Shown here piece by piece: positions 11,315 through 23,532 of a stretch of 64,000 nt of DNA. The notes beneath the pieces are model-generated. The model was not told the origin of the DNA. It saw only the letters and a program-made list of their open reading frames with translations, and ran no database searches. The DNA is from Setophaga petechia (taxonomy: Eukaryota; Chordata; Aves; Passeriformes; Parulidae). The position numbers and the translations under genes were made by a program. How positions within the stretch are numbered: position 1 is the stretch's first letter; every line of letters starts with the position of its first letter. Location: contig JANCRA010000066.1 in NCBI GenBank assembly GCA_024362935.1, positions 983,501 through 1,047,500 on the forward strand, given 5' to 3'.

Positions 11315-12450
11315 ATCCTTCTGACTCCTGCTCCTTCTGCTGCTCTGCAGGTCCTACAGATTCCTGCTCCTTCTGCTACTGCTCTGCAGCTCTTACTGAC
11401 TCCCTGCTCCTTCTGCTCTGCAGTTCCTACTGACTCCCAGATCCTTCTTCTCCTGCTCTGCAGCTCCTGTTGACTCCCAGCTCCTTCTGCTCTGCAGTTC
11501 CTACTGACTCCCAGATCCTTCTCCTCCTGCTCTGCAGCTCCTGTTGACTCCAGCTCCTTCTGCTCCTCTTCTGTAGCTCCTACTAACTCCTACTCCTCCT
11601 TCTTCTGCTCTGAGGCTCATACTGACTCCCTTCTCCTCCTGCTCTGCAACTCCTACAGACTCCCAGCTCCTTCTCCTGCTCCCAGCTCCTTCTGCTCCTG
11701 TTCTGCAGCTCCTGCTGACTCCCAGTTCCTTCTGCTGCTCTGCAGCTCCTTCTGACTCCAGCTCCTTCTCCTGCTCTGCAGCTCCTTCTGACTCCAGCTC
11801 CTTCTCCTGCTCTGCAGCTCTTGTTGACTCCCAGCTCCTTCTGCTGCTGCTCTGCAGCTCCTACTGACTCCTGTTCCTCCTTCTCCTGCTCTGCAGCTCC
11901 TACAGACTCCTGCTCTTTCTCCTGCTCCCAGCTCCTTCTGCCCCTGTTCTGCAGCTCCTACTGACTCCAGCTCCTTCTCCTGCTCTGCAGCTCCTTCTGA
12001 CTGCTTCTTCTCCTGCTCTGCAGCTCCTTCTGACTCCCATCTCCTTCTCCTGCTACTCTGCAGCTCCTCCTGACTCCAGCTCTTTCTCCTGCTCCTTTTG
12101 CTCCTGCTCTGCAACTCCTTCTGACCCCCAGCTCCTTCTCTTGCTCTGCAGCTCCTACTGACTCCCTTCTGCTCCTGCTCTGCAGCTCCTTCTCTTGCTC
12201 TCAGCACCTACAGACTCCTGCTCCTTCTGCTCTGCTGCTCCTCAGCTCCTACTGACTCCCAGCTCCTTCTGCTCCTGCTCTGCAGCTCCTTCTGACTCCT
12301 GTTCCTCCTTCTCTTGCTCTGCAGCTTCTACTGACTCCTGCTCTTTCTCCTGCTCCCAGCTCCTTCTGCCCCTGTTCTGCAGCTCCTGTTGACTCCCAGC
12401 TCCTTCTGCTGCTCTGCAGCTCCTTCTGACTCCTGCTCCTTCCCCTGCTC
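11315..12450. repeat. CT-rich compound minisatellite
   Basis: More than 1.1 kb of degenerate units made of CTCCTTCTGCTC, TGCTCTGCAGCTCC and TACTGACTCCCAG, in variable order, with spacings of roughly 30-45 bp. The plus strand is nearly all pyrimidine in places. The long minus-strand open frames here (Arg/Glu/Ser/Gln-rich) are repeat translation and are not annotated as genes. Confidence 0.93.
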
Positions 12451-12859
12451 TGCATTTCCTCAGGCTGGCACACCAACACCCAGCAGTTCTGCACTGCCTG
12501 CTCATCACCAGCTGCACAAGGCTGGCCTCAGAGGAGCTGTGAGCTCCCTGCAGCTTTTATCTCAGCCACCTTCCAAACCACACAAGGAGCCAGCCCTCCC
12601 AGCTGACAGGGGATGGACCCCACCACTGGGCATGCAGCAGGCTCTCTCACGGGAGCTGTCAGATGGATTTATGCTGGTTTCCAGGACATGTTCTGGATAG
12701 TCAGGGTCCCTGAACCCCTTCAGAGGGGTCTTGAGCAAAGACAGAAGCTTGGAGGGTGTCAGACACCTCCCACCCAGGACAGGCTGCCCATGGCTGAGGG
12801 ATTGAAAATGATGGTTGAGGTTGGACCTGTCCCTGCCCTGTGCATTTCTGAAAACTCAA
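12451..12859. other. Spacer between two minisatellites
   Basis: Unique-looking sequence between the CT-rich array and the 56-bp array. No gene or transposon is recognised. Confidence 0.5.
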
Positions 12860-13587
12860 GGACAGTGAAAAAACCCATTTTCCTGCACCTCACTAGAGGC
12901 TCAGCTTCTCAAAAGGACAGTGAAAAAAAAAACATTTTCCTGCACCTCACTGGTGACTCTGCTTCCCAGAAGGACAGTGAAAAAACCTCATTTCCCTGCA
13001 CCTCACTGGTGCCTCTGCTTCCCAAAAGAACAGTAAAAAAACATTTTCCTGCACCTCACTGGTGCCTTTTCTTCCCAAAAGAACAGTAAAAGAACCCCAT
13101 TTTCCTGCACCTCACTAGTGCCTTTGCTTCCCAAAAGGACAGTGAAAAAAAAAAACATTTCCCTGCACCTCACTGGTGCCTCTGCTTCCCAAAAGGACAG
13201 TGAAAAAACCCCATTTCCCTGCACCTCACTGATGCCTCTGCTTCCCAAAAGGACAGTGAAAAAACCTCATTTTCCTGCACCTCACTGGTGCCTTTTCTTC
13301 CCAAAAGGACAGTGAAAAAACCTCATTTTCCTGCACCTCACTGGTGCCTTTTCTTCCCAAAAGGACAGTGAAAAAACCCCATTTTCCTGCACCTCACTAG
13401 AGGCTCAGCTTCCCAAAAGGACAGTGAAAAAACCTCATTTTCCTGCACCTCACTGGTGCCTTTTCTTCCCAAAAGGACAGTGAAAAAACCTCATTTCCCT
13501 GCACCTCACTGGTGCCTTTTCTTCCCAAAAGGACAGTGAAAAAACCTCATTTCCCTGCACCTCACTGGTGCCTCTGCTTCCCAAGAG
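12860..13587. repeat. 56-bp minisatellite, 13 copies
   Basis: Units start GGACAGTGAAAAAA at 12860, 12915, 12972, 13028, 13081, 13137, 13195, 13251, 13307, 13363, 13419, 13475 and 13531. Each continues TTTCCTGCACCTCACTGGTG and ends CTTCCCAAAA. The 5' units vary between 53 and 58 bp, largely by A-run length; from 13195 the period is exactly 56. Confidence 0.97.
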
Positions 13588-16500
13588 GCTCCTGTCCCCT
13601 CCTGGCTTCACCTGATGAACGGCTGCCCCTTCCCACTCTGCTTCTCAGCAGCACAAGGACAGCAGATGATTTGCAATAAAGGAATTAAGGACAAGATTTT
13701 TAAGTGAGCCAGAGGGAATTCCCAATCCACAATCCACTGCAGTTCAAACCTGTTGCTTTCAAGCAGAAAAGTCCTTCCAGCAGCACCAGAACCGTGTCTG
13801 AGTGATGAGAAGGATGAGAAGAAGCCCTTTGCTTTCCTAGGGAGGTCAGTCCCATCCACAGCTACACCCCAGCTGTGCAAATGGGGCTCAACTGTGCCCA
13901 TCTTGTGCCAAGTGCATTCAAAACCCACAGAATAAAAGGTTTGGATGTCATGCTCTGCTGCAATTACATCACATTAAGTCATGTGTTGTCACCCCACACT
14001 ATGTCAGCTCACAAAGCAGCTGTGTCCTGGTGACTCAGTCATTCAGGCTGAAATACAGCCCCCTCTCCCCAGGCATTTGTGGCTGGGTGACATCTGAAGA
14101 ACACATCATATTCTGTAATTCTCCCAGTAACTGTTTTCTAGGTGTAAAAAGTGAAATTTCTGAAAATTTACAAGAAAATTATTTATTAGCACATGAGATA
14201 ACATTGACACAGAGAATACCCCTGATAGAAGTGGTGTCAGGGAGGGTGTCCACCACTGACCCCACCAATGAAACAACACACACTCTCAGCCTCTGATACA
14301 GATGAAATTCTCTAAAATCTCAGGGAGACATCACATTTCAGGAATGCTTTCTCAGAAATAAGAGGTCTTTCTGCCTCTAGCACTCTGAAATTTCCTTCTG
14401 CAACAGCTCTCACTCCTCCTGACATTCACAGCTGTGTCACTCCTTCTTATCCTCAACTGGCATGAAACCATGGCACTGGTATTGGGAAAACTCTTCTCTC
14501 AGAAGGGTCACTGCAATTTAAACCTAACTTTAGCCCTGACTTTCCCATTTGCTACAAATGAGTATAAATAACTTATGAAAATGTTTTATCATCAATTTTT
14601 GATTCTGGGCACCCCATCTAAGCAGACTTTCCTGGCTGCTCCTCATCCAGGGGTCTTTGCACCCCTGCTGTTGGCTCTGGCCTGTGCATGGCTGCTCTCA
14701 CAGGTGGGATTATCTGTGGGTAGGTGAGAGTTGCTCATTTTTCATGCTGCAGCAGAGCTGCCTGGGCACAGCCAAGGACCACTGGCACTGCTGATGAGCT
14801 GGAAAAGAGTCACAAAGCTGATTATAGTCTGTCAGCTTCCCTAACCACTTCCAGCAATTAGATTTAAGGACTTTCTTACTAAATTTGCAGAAATTGCTTC
14901 CTTTCCTCCTGCTCCTCTGAGCAAAATGAGCAGAGCCTGATCCCAGACTGCCCACTTGCATTGTCAGGACAAACAGTCCCAATGCACCTGGGTCAAACCA
15001 CACCCCCAGACTGCTCAGACCCAGCACCAGCTCCCCCAGGACCCTGACCTTTACAGCAACCCAAGAAGAGACAGCAAGGATATTTACCTTCCAGCCAGGT
15101 GTGTGTCATGCAGCAGCTGGAGCAGCCTCAGCTCGCAGGCAGTGGGTGCTGGACTTGGGTCAGGGACTGCTTGGATTGATGCCAGCCAGCTCTGGGTGTT
15201 TGTGGGCTCATTCCTTCCCCTTTCTCCTCAACCCCATGCAGTCCTTCCTGCAATTTAAACCCCTCTAATTCTGCCAAGGCAGGCCCTGCCTCCCCAGCCC
15301 CAGTGAGACAGACCCTTCCCTTGCACCAGGCTCTGTCTCTGGCCACACAAACAGCTGATTTGGCCCAACACAAAGCACAATTGCAAGGTTATTTTCCCCT
15401 AAATTAGCTCAGCCAGCACTGGCACAGAGGAAAGCAGGAGCCCTGGCAGGGTCATGGAAGCCTCCACTCAGATTAGCTCCAGCCATGGAGGGAAATGGAT
15501 GCATGAAAGAGAAGATCTGTGCAGGGGACAGTTCATCCCCTCCCTGCCACACTCAGTGTTCCTTCCCTTCCCTCTGTCCTTGGCATAGCACAAGCTGTAC
15601 CTTTCCACTGCAGAACACTTTATTATTGGTTTTTTTCCTCTTGCAAAGAATTTGCAGCCCTGTGACACCAGGCAGGAGCTGTACCAGGAACGAGCCCTTG
15701 TTTCCCAGAGAGACAGACAAGCTGACACCCTGCAGGAGAGTGCACTCCATGGTGTGTCCTTTGTATTTCACACACAGGGAATGAAGACAGAGCTTCTAGA
15801 AACATTCCCAGATCACAGGGATGGCAGAAATCTACCCAGAGCCTGAGTGGATGAACAGGGACCTGCACAGGAAGGAGCTTTGGGGACCTTTGGGGCTGGA
15901 GAGAGGGGGTAGAAACCTAAAGGTCTGTCCTCCTGCTCAGCTTTTTCCCAAAGAAAAATTCAAGTCTAACAAAGCTATCTCCCTATTTCTTGCAAGCCAA
16001 GTGGGAGCCCAGGAGTGATTTCTCATGCTCTGCACAGAAGAGGCAAAGGATGTCTGAGAAATGAGGCTGTGGGTGCAGAGCAGAGCAAGTGCTGCACCCA
16101 CACCCCAAAAGAGAGCCCAAACTCCAACAGTTCTCATTATTTGCTTTTCAGCTCTTTTACTTAGCACACATGTTCAGCTGCCTGGAAAGCTCTCCTGCTA
16201 TCACAGAGGAACTTTCCTCAGTGATGGGCTCAGAAATCCTCCCATCCTCTGATCCAAACACAAGGAAAGACTCACATTTTCCTTCTGTCTCTTCAGCTTT
16301 CCCTCAAAGGGAACTTGGTCAGTGGAAGAGTTCTGGATGCTTTCCTCACACCTCCCTGGCTCCTGTCCCCATCCTACACATTCTTCCCTATTTTCTATAC
16401 ATTTTTCCCTATTTTCTAAACATTTTTCCCTATTTTCTATACATTTTTCCCTATTTTTCCCTCTTCATGGGGGAGCACAGTCAGGCTGGCATAGCCAAGG

Positions 16501-17488
16501 CTGAATCCCCAGCACAGGAGCCTTCTCCCCATGAGGGCTGTGCTGTGGAGCAGCTTTTGTCTCTCTGTGACACCTCCCCAAGCTCCTTTGTCTTAGGAAA
16601 TGCAGCACTCACAATTTAGAAACATTCCATCAACACATATCAATTTTGGCAGTTTTTCAATTTAAAAATCTGTCACCTCCCCCCTCCCCTCCACCTCACC
16701 TGATCCCTGCTCCCATGTCAAGGCTGCTTTTTAGCTGTAAATACAATTGTGCCACTTCCAGTCAAACAAAAATATCCTCCATATCCTCAAATTGGTTTAA
16801 AGATAATTTAGAGCATAATTTTAAAAAATTATGGGAAAATTAGCTTGGTGTACTTTGCCATCTATTCTTGAGCCTGAAAAGGTTCATTTCTGTCCAAGAG
16901 TCTCCACCCAAGGCCCTTTTTCCAAGGTGACAGCTAAGGCTCAGCCTGGCATCTGCTCTGAATGGGCTTCCTTGGGGACCAGAGCTTGCACGAGCACAGA
17001 TTTTGTTTTCAGGTTGAGCCCTGGGGCTTCCCAAATGCAAAACCTCAGGCAAGTTCCTCTCACAATGGCATGCAACATCAGCTGGCTCCTTCCTTGTGAC
17101 TTGGGCTCTGCCTGATGGAGGAGAAGCCTGAGCACACCCGTGCAAATGTGCCAAACCTTAAACTGAGAGCAGATGTGCCTGGCAGGCTGAGGAAAGGGAT
17201 TTTCTGCCCTGTGTGGGGCTACACCTGGGATATGGGGAGCTGTGGCCCCCAGTTCAGAGGGATGTGAGGAACCTGGGCAGGGCCAGGTCCCAGGAGCCAG
17301 AGATGGAGGAGGAGGCTGAGCCAGAATGGCAAAGAGAAGGCTGAGGGCAACCTAGCCTGGAAAGGGAGATCTTCATCCCATCCTCATCTCAGAATTTTTC
17401 AAAACTAAATGAGGCAGACACAGCCAGCTTGACCCAGTGCTGGGAATTGTCCTGCTGTGGACAGCCCTGCTCAAAGTGTGAGGCTGGG
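13588..17488. other. Intergenic, no gene seen
   Basis: No exon or RNA gene is supported. About 14090-14220 and 16725-16840 are AT-rich, non-repetitive blocks that may be conserved non-coding DNA; the rest is ordinary unique sequence. Confidence 0.5.
16386..16462. repeat. 21-bp tandem repeat
   Basis: Three to four units containing CCCTATTTTCTATACATTTT, differing by single bases (TATAC versus TAAAC). Confidence 0.9.
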
Positions 17489-17494
17489 CTGAAG

Positions 17495-18005
17495 TGTGGA
17501 ATTTGCAGGCAACCCCAACAAGGGAAGAGATGAAAATCTTGACTCCATGTTTCAGAAGGCTGATTTATTACTTTATGATATCTATTATATTAAAAGAAAA
17601 TTATATATTAAAACTACACTAAAAGAATAGAGAGAAAGGGTTTCATCAGAAGGCTTGAAAGGAATAGAAAGGATTGAGGAAGAATTGGATTGAAGAAAGG
17701 ATTGATAGAAAAATTGAAAGGAATAGAAATAGAAATATTAATAGAAAAAATATATTATTATAAATATATAAATATATTTATAATATAAATATAATTATTA
17801 TAATGATAATAAAATCTTGTGACTGCTCACAGCCTCGACACAGGTGGCTGCCATTGGTCATCAAGCAAAAACAATTCCACATGCTGGGTAAACAGTTCTC
17901 CAGATCACATTCCAAAGCAGCAAAACATGGAGAAGCTGAAGTTTCTCAGCTTCTCAGGAGAAAAGATCCTGACGGAAGGATTTTTCATAAAATATGTCCG
18001 TGACA
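17495..18005 (-). mobile_element. Solo LTR, family A variant
   Basis: 511-bp solo LTR with perfect 6-bp duplication CTGAAG (17489-17494 and 18006-18011). It starts TGTGGAATTTGC and ends GTCCGTGACA. The first part matches the family (TTCAGAAGGCTGATTTAT), but the middle has an AT-rich insertion (17740-17815, TATAAATATA repeats). The later part (CATTGGTCATCAAGC, CATTCCAAAGCAGC) is shared mainly with the 9825 copy. Confidence 0.85.
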
Positions 18006-18011
18006 CTGAAG

Positions 18012-18376
18012 AGCTTCATACATCTGCCACCAGCACCTGAGTGGTTCTGCAAGCCTCCTTCCCTGCTCTGAACCACCCAGCCACCCCTGACACTTTGCTT
18101 GTTCCTGCCTGGGTGCAATGTTTCCTTGAGGGCTGTCAGAGATAGCAGCCAGCCAAACCCTCTGCAGCCCCCCTAAAGCCTCTCTCCAGGAGTGCCACCA
18201 TTCACAGCAGCATCTTCACACCCAACAGCCCTCAGGCAGACACGGGCTGGGACAGCCCCAGCAGAACCCTGAACGTTCACCATCCTCCTCCTGCCTGGAG
18301 TACCAGAAAACCCCCATGGCTTCCCCACGTGCTGCTTTCTAGAAATGCTGAAATATCCAGTGCCACATGGAGCATT
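18012..18376. other. Spacer between two LTRs
   Basis: Unique-looking sequence. Nothing coding is recognised. Confidence 0.5.
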
Positions 18377-18382
18377 GGCCTG

Positions 18383-18770
18383 TGTGATGGTGTTCACAGG
18401 GGTCTGAGGATGAGGGAAGAGATGAGGATCTGACTCCGTGTTTCAGAAGGCTGATTTATTATTTTATGATATATATTACATTAAAGCTGTACTAAAAGAA
18501 TAGAAGAAAGGATTTCATCAGAAGGCTGGCTAAGAATAGAAAAAGAAAGAAAGAATGATAACAAAAGTTTGTGGATCGGACTCTCTGTCCGAGCCAGCTG
18601 ACTGTGATTGGCCATTAATTAGAAACAACCTCATGAGACCAATCCCAGATGCACCTGTTGCATTCCACAGCAGCAGATAACCATTGTTTACATTTTGTCC
18701 CTGAGGCCTCTCAGCTTCTCAGGAGGAAAAATCCTAAGGAAAGGATTTTCCATAAAAGATGTCAGTGACA
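18383..18770 (-). mobile_element. Solo LTR, family A
   Basis: 388-bp solo LTR, TGTGATGGTGTTCAC at the left and GTCAGTGACA at the right, flanked by a perfect 6-bp duplication GGCCTG (18377-18382 and 18771-18776). Very similar to the copies at 1854, 21885 and 24649, hence a relatively young subfamily. It lies only ~380 bp from the previous LTR, but the two have different target duplications and so are independent insertions. Confidence 0.87.
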
Positions 18771-18776
18771 GGCCTG

Positions 18777-20066
18777 GCTGTGCCGCCTGGGCTGGGTGGA
18801 AGCAGCACAGAGGGGCCATGGCACAGTGTGCCCCCAATCCCTGCCCCCCAACACACACTGCTGCACCCTGAGGCTGCTGCTGCCTCCTCCCCAGCGGGGG
18901 AACAGCTTCCTCCTGACAGAGCCCACAGGAAGCACCGAGGTATTTATAGAGCCCTGAGAGCGCCGCGCACAAACTCGGGGAAAAACCTGCGCTCGGTCAA
19001 AAACAACCTCCTGCACCAGAGCTGCTGCCTCAGGACGTGTTCCCAGCACTCTGCTGGGCCCTCAGGTTCAGGAGAACCTAGAAGGAGGTTGTAGGACCTT
19101 CTGCACCACAAAGATGGGGTGTGGAGCCTTTCCAGGAGTATTTCTGACCTCCTCCGCTGTCTCCTCCTCATGTGTCTCCTTCCACCTCCCACCTTTTTAG
19201 TCATGTTCCTCCCTCTTCCATCTTCCTCATCCTTTCTGCTCATGATCTGTGTGATCAAAGCTGCTCCCGCCTGGCCACATGCACTGTAAATAATGGGGAA
19301 TATGAGCAAGGAAAGCAACCACCAAAACACAAAGGACTCTGCTGCACAGGACAGGAGAGCAACCCTGCTGCCCTGCATGGGGTGAAGAAAAGCAGAAGAG
19401 CCAGAGCTGCTCACTGACATGTGCTCATCTCTCTGAGACATCTCTCCATAAGGGGCACAGAGTGCAAGCACCCCTTCCACCAGGAATTTCAAGATGTCAG
19501 AGTTTGACTTTCATCTCAGTTTTTTGGAAACAAAATTTTGCATTCATTATTTTAGAGAATTCCAAGTTTCATTTTATGTTCTGAACCTGAGATCATTTTC
19601 TGCTATCACAAACAGCAGGAAAACACTGAGATTTCAAAATATCCACTTCAAAAGGAAACCTGGAAGCATTTCGTTCTGAAAGAGCTCTGAAACAGCTTCA
19701 ATTACAACCCTGAACTTTTCTTTCCTGAATGAATTCTGATTCACCTGGCCCAGTTCCACGACTTCTTAGTAAGTTTGTATAAACTGAGGCAACAGCAGCT
19801 CCAGGAAATTTTTCCCAGCCACTTTTGGCCCTAACATGAAGTCTGCTTCCAAACCCAGTAATGTTCATTTCCATTGAGCTGTGTCCTGCAGTCAGCCCTC
19901 TGAGCAGCCCAGGAGACACAGTGGGTGATGATTTTCCTACATCTCACTGCAGATGACCCCAGCAGTGCTTTTGCTCCCCTTCTCTCAGTCCTGCAGCTAG
20001 CCAGGCATGCCCAGCAAAGCTCTCCTGTGGCTGGGAGAGGCTCACAGCCAAGATTATCCATCCAGA
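18777..20066. other. Intergenic, no gene seen
   Basis: 18940-19100 is somewhat CpG-rich (GAGAGCGCCGCGCAC), but no promoter or exon structure follows from it. Nothing coding is supported. Confidence 0.45.
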
Positions 20067-20258
20067 GGGATGCAGGGGCACACAGAGCCCAGGCTGGATG
20101 TGCTCAGAGCAGAGGGCCCTTGCAGGAGATAAACTGACATTATCCAGGTCCCACTCCAGGGGGATGCAGGGGCACTCAGAGCCCAGCTGGATGTGCTCAG
20201 AGCCCTTGCAGGGCTGGATGTGCTCAGAGCAGAGGGCCCTTGCAGGAGATAAAACTGC
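20067..20258. repeat. ~94-bp tandem duplication with inner repeats
   Basis: Two units start GGGATGCAGGGGCAC at 20067 and 20161. Each contains GGATGTGCTCAGAGCAGAGG and CCTTGCAGGAGATAAA; the second unit has an extra internal copy of the GGATGTGCTCAGAGC segment. Confidence 0.85.
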
Positions 20259-20782
20259 TGGACCCTTCCCCAGGCTGTCCCTCTCCAAGGAAGCTGAGCC
20301 AGAGGTGCCCCACTGGCCCCTGGCTGGGCTGAATCTGAGGCTGGAAGTGCTGCTGGTGCCTAAAAATCATCTCAGGGAGCCAGTGCTGCCTCAGGCACAG
20401 GAAAGTAGAGCTTTGCTACATGGCTCAGCTGAGGGCAAAGTGGTTTTATTCCTTTTTCCACTTCTTCCTTGTTCCTCCTTTGGGAATGTGGAGTTGGCTC
20501 TCCCAGCTGGGCTGGAAATGGCCAGCAGGGACTGGGTCCTACTGGAGCCATGGGCCTTCCCGAGCTGTTCCACTGCAATCAGACCCATTTTTAGGGACAG
20601 GCAGGTTCTCATGTTTAACAAACCTGCTGTGGCTGAAAATTTAGCCCACGAGAAAAGTGTTCTTTGCTTACTCTCCTGTGTCCCTGCTGCAGCAGCAGAG
20701 GGAGAGCAGGAAACCCTGAGGCTTGTGCTGCTTTAGAGAAAGGAGGTGGCAGATGACACCACCTGCAATTCTCTCCATCTGC

Positions 20783-20919
20783 ACCCCATCCCACCCCAAT
20801 CCCATCCCCATCCCATCCCACCCCATCCCATCCTATCCCATCCCCATCCCCATCCCATCCCATCCCATCCCATCCCATCCCATCCCATCCCATCCCATCC
20901 CATCCCATCCCATCCCATC
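20783..20919. repeat. (CCCAT)n microsatellite
   Basis: About 27 pentanucleotide units, interrupted on the left by CCCCAT variants and pure from about 20846 to the end. The opposite strand reads ATGGG, the source of Gly/Trp/Asp/Met-repeat open frames that are not genes. Confidence 0.97.
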
Positions 20920-21705
20920 TGTAGTTTCAGGCACACAAACAAGGAAACCTAGAAGAACTACACTAAATAGGATTTTACTTTACAGGCACAATGCATGAAA
21001 TATATATAAAATCTGTGTACAGCTCCATATCCAGGACTTTTTTTGGATTAGCAGAACCCATTGTCATAACTGCCATGAGCTGTCAGTTCCAAAATACCAG
21101 TAGGGAACATGGAGAAGGTTTTTGATGTGACAGAGCTCAAACTGGCATGGATTTTGCCATTTTTCTAGTGCCATTCCTCAAAGCTGAGCCCACAGGGACT
21201 GGTAACAAACACACCATACACCCTCCTTTAGCCTGGTGCCCTTTTCTCTGTGTGTTTGTGCAAATGTGTTGTCTGAAAATTCTTGCTTGCATCTGGAATG
21301 CAGAAGATGAAGGACTGGAGAGCAGGAGCAGCTTGCCATGACCCCAGGTCGTGCTGGCAGAGTGCTGAGAGGATCCACCTTTACCTGTGAACCATTCTCT
21401 CCCCACCCTCTCTGGGAGGCCCAGGCTGTGGCAGCACCTTGGAGATAACTTCTAACACAGGAATATTTGCACATCTCTCTCTCTCCTGGAGCCAGGCCCA
21501 GCTGCCTGTGGTTTGTGGCCAGCAATTACCAACCTTGCAGCAGAAGACAGTATTTGTTCAAGGGCTTGTGCTGTCAGTGCTGCAGCTTGCAAAGCCCAAC
21601 TGCACAGCCAGAGCTGGCAACGTGCTGGAAATCAGCTCTTCTTGCACCAAGAGTTGATTTCCTGCCAGGTGGGACTCGCCAGGCTGCACTGCTCTGGAGA
21701 CAGGG
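20920..21705. other. Intergenic, no gene seen
   Basis: Unique-looking sequence between two pentanucleotide arrays. No exon is recognised. Confidence 0.5.
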
Positions 21706-21772
21706 GGCATGGCATGGCATGGCATGGCATGGCATGGCATGGCATGGCATGGCATGGCATGGCATGGCATGG
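21706..21772. repeat. (GGCAT)n microsatellite
   Basis: Thirteen perfect GGCAT units followed by GG. The purity suggests recent expansion. Confidence 0.98.
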
Positions 21773-21884
21773 CTTTAGCAGAAGCTTCTGCACCTCAGGC
21801 CTTGCCTTGTGGAAGCCCAGAGCTCTGGGGATCAGTTCATGGGCTCTGGCTGTGGGACAGTCCATGAGCCAGGCAGCTCCTATC

Positions 21885-22266
21885 TGTCACAGACATCTTT
21901 TATGGAAAATCCTTTCCTCAGGATTTTTCCTCCTGAGAAGCTGAGAGGCCTCAGGAACAAAATGTAAACATTGATTATCTGCTGCTGTGGAATGCAACAG
22001 GTGGATCCATGATTGGCCCATGTTGGATGTTTGTAATTAATGGCCAATCACAGTCAGCTGGCTTGGACAGAGACTCTGAGCCACAAACTCATTATCATTC
22101 TTTCCCATTCTATTCTTAGCCAGCCTTCTGATGAAGTCCTTTCTTCTATTCTTTTAGTATAATTTTAATATAATATATATCATAAAATAATAAATCAGCC
22201 TTCTGAAACATGGAGTCAGATCCTCATCTCTTCCCTCACCCAAGAGCCCCTGTGAACACCATCACA
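21885..22266 (+). mobile_element. Solo LTR, family A, plus sense
   Basis: Complete 382-bp plus-sense copy, from TGTCACAGACATC to ACACCATCACA. The flanking 6-bp duplication differs at one base (CCTATC 21879-21884, GCTATC 22267-22272). A TTTTAGTATAATTTT TATA-like segment precedes an AATAAA at about 22188, which is what fixes the sense strand for the family. Confidence 0.87.
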
Positions 22267-22272
22267 GCTATC

Positions 22273-23369
22273 AAGGTTCAACAACCCCCAAGACACATTG
22301 ACCTTCTCAAAATGTAAATAATGACAAGTTTGGGGTGGCACAGCTATCCACACAGACTTTTTTTCTGTCCACAAGGAAGCTGCTTCAGGATGCTCCACAT
22401 GGCAGCAACAGCTTGGTGCTCTCTTGGCCTGAGCTGTGAAACTACACATGAGCTGCAAAGAGCAGCTGCTCCACTCTGGACACTCAGCACACCCTGACAG
22501 ACACCCTGCAGACCACAGAACCTCATAGATTGGATGTGGCATCACCTTGAGGCTAGAAGGCACTTTGGATGAAGACAGCCCTGCCCTCCAGTTTCAGGTA
22601 GCTCAGCTATCCTTGCATGGTCCTATTTTAAAGTTCTTACAAGATATAGAGCTGTCTCCAAGCAGGAACATCTTCCTTGGGTCTCACCTGAATCCTCCTT
22701 CCTGCAGCTGAAGCCTCTTAGAGGACCATGGCAGAAAGATCCATCCTCCACTTTCTCTGTGGATTTGGAGATTTCTCCTGCCCTCCTCTGCTGTCTGTTC
22801 TCCAGGGTGAACTTCAGCACCTCCAGCTGCCAGGGCAGTGCTGATGACAGCATGTCTCAAAACACTCTGCAGTCCATGAGATTCATATCTCTCCCAAAGT
22901 GCTGGAGCCTCAGGAATTCCCTTCCTGAGGGCTTCCCCATTCACAGCCACCCTGTCAAATCTGCTCCTCTATGCCAGGACAGCACTGAGCCAGAAATCCC
23001 CACACGTTTGGGGGTTTCAGCACAGTTTGGGCCAGGCTCATACCCAGAGCAGGGAAGGGGCAGCGCCCAGAAACCCCAAAACAGGGCTGACCCTCTGGCC
23101 AAGGCACAGGGTGAACTCTGAGAAAACCTCCAGCAGACATCCCTGCACTCATTTCAGCTCCTGCTGTCTTGCTGAAGGTTTCCTCAGCGTCTGGCTGAGG
23201 TAGAACACAGATCCAGGTGGAATATTATCCACTGGTGTTAGTACAAAGCCCTGGAATGGCCCAGGCTGCAGAAGCAGAGGGAATCAGAAGCAGAGGGTGT
23301 TTTCTGCTGGCAGGTAGCTGTGGCTGTGGGCTCTTGCCAGGGTGCAGGTAGGTTTTCTGGTGGAGCTTG
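22273..23369. other. Intergenic, no gene seen
   Basis: Nothing coding or repetitive is recognised beyond weak similarity to reversed CR1 near 22510-22570. Confidence 0.45.
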
Positions 23370-23532
23370 GGCATTCAAGAAGCATTTAGACAACACTCTC
23401 AGGCACAGGGTGGGATTCTCTTGGTCCTCTCTTGGCCTGAATTTGGGATTCTTAGGTCTGTCCTGTGCAGGGCCAGGGGTTGGACTCGATGATCCTCGTG
23501 GGTCCCTTCAGCTCAGAACAATCTCTGACTCT
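23370..23532 (+). mobile_element. CR1 LINE 3' fragment
   Basis: Ends with GGTTGGACTCGATGATCCTC, GTGGGTCCCTTCAGCTCAGA and ACTCTAG, the classic CR1 3' end in sense orientation. The left boundary is approximate. Confidence 0.78.

Noticed and set aside
11653..12517. Glu/Arg/Ser/Gln-rich minus-strand frames of up to 184 codons
   Set aside because: Translation of the CT-rich compound minisatellite; low-complexity residues follow the DNA units.
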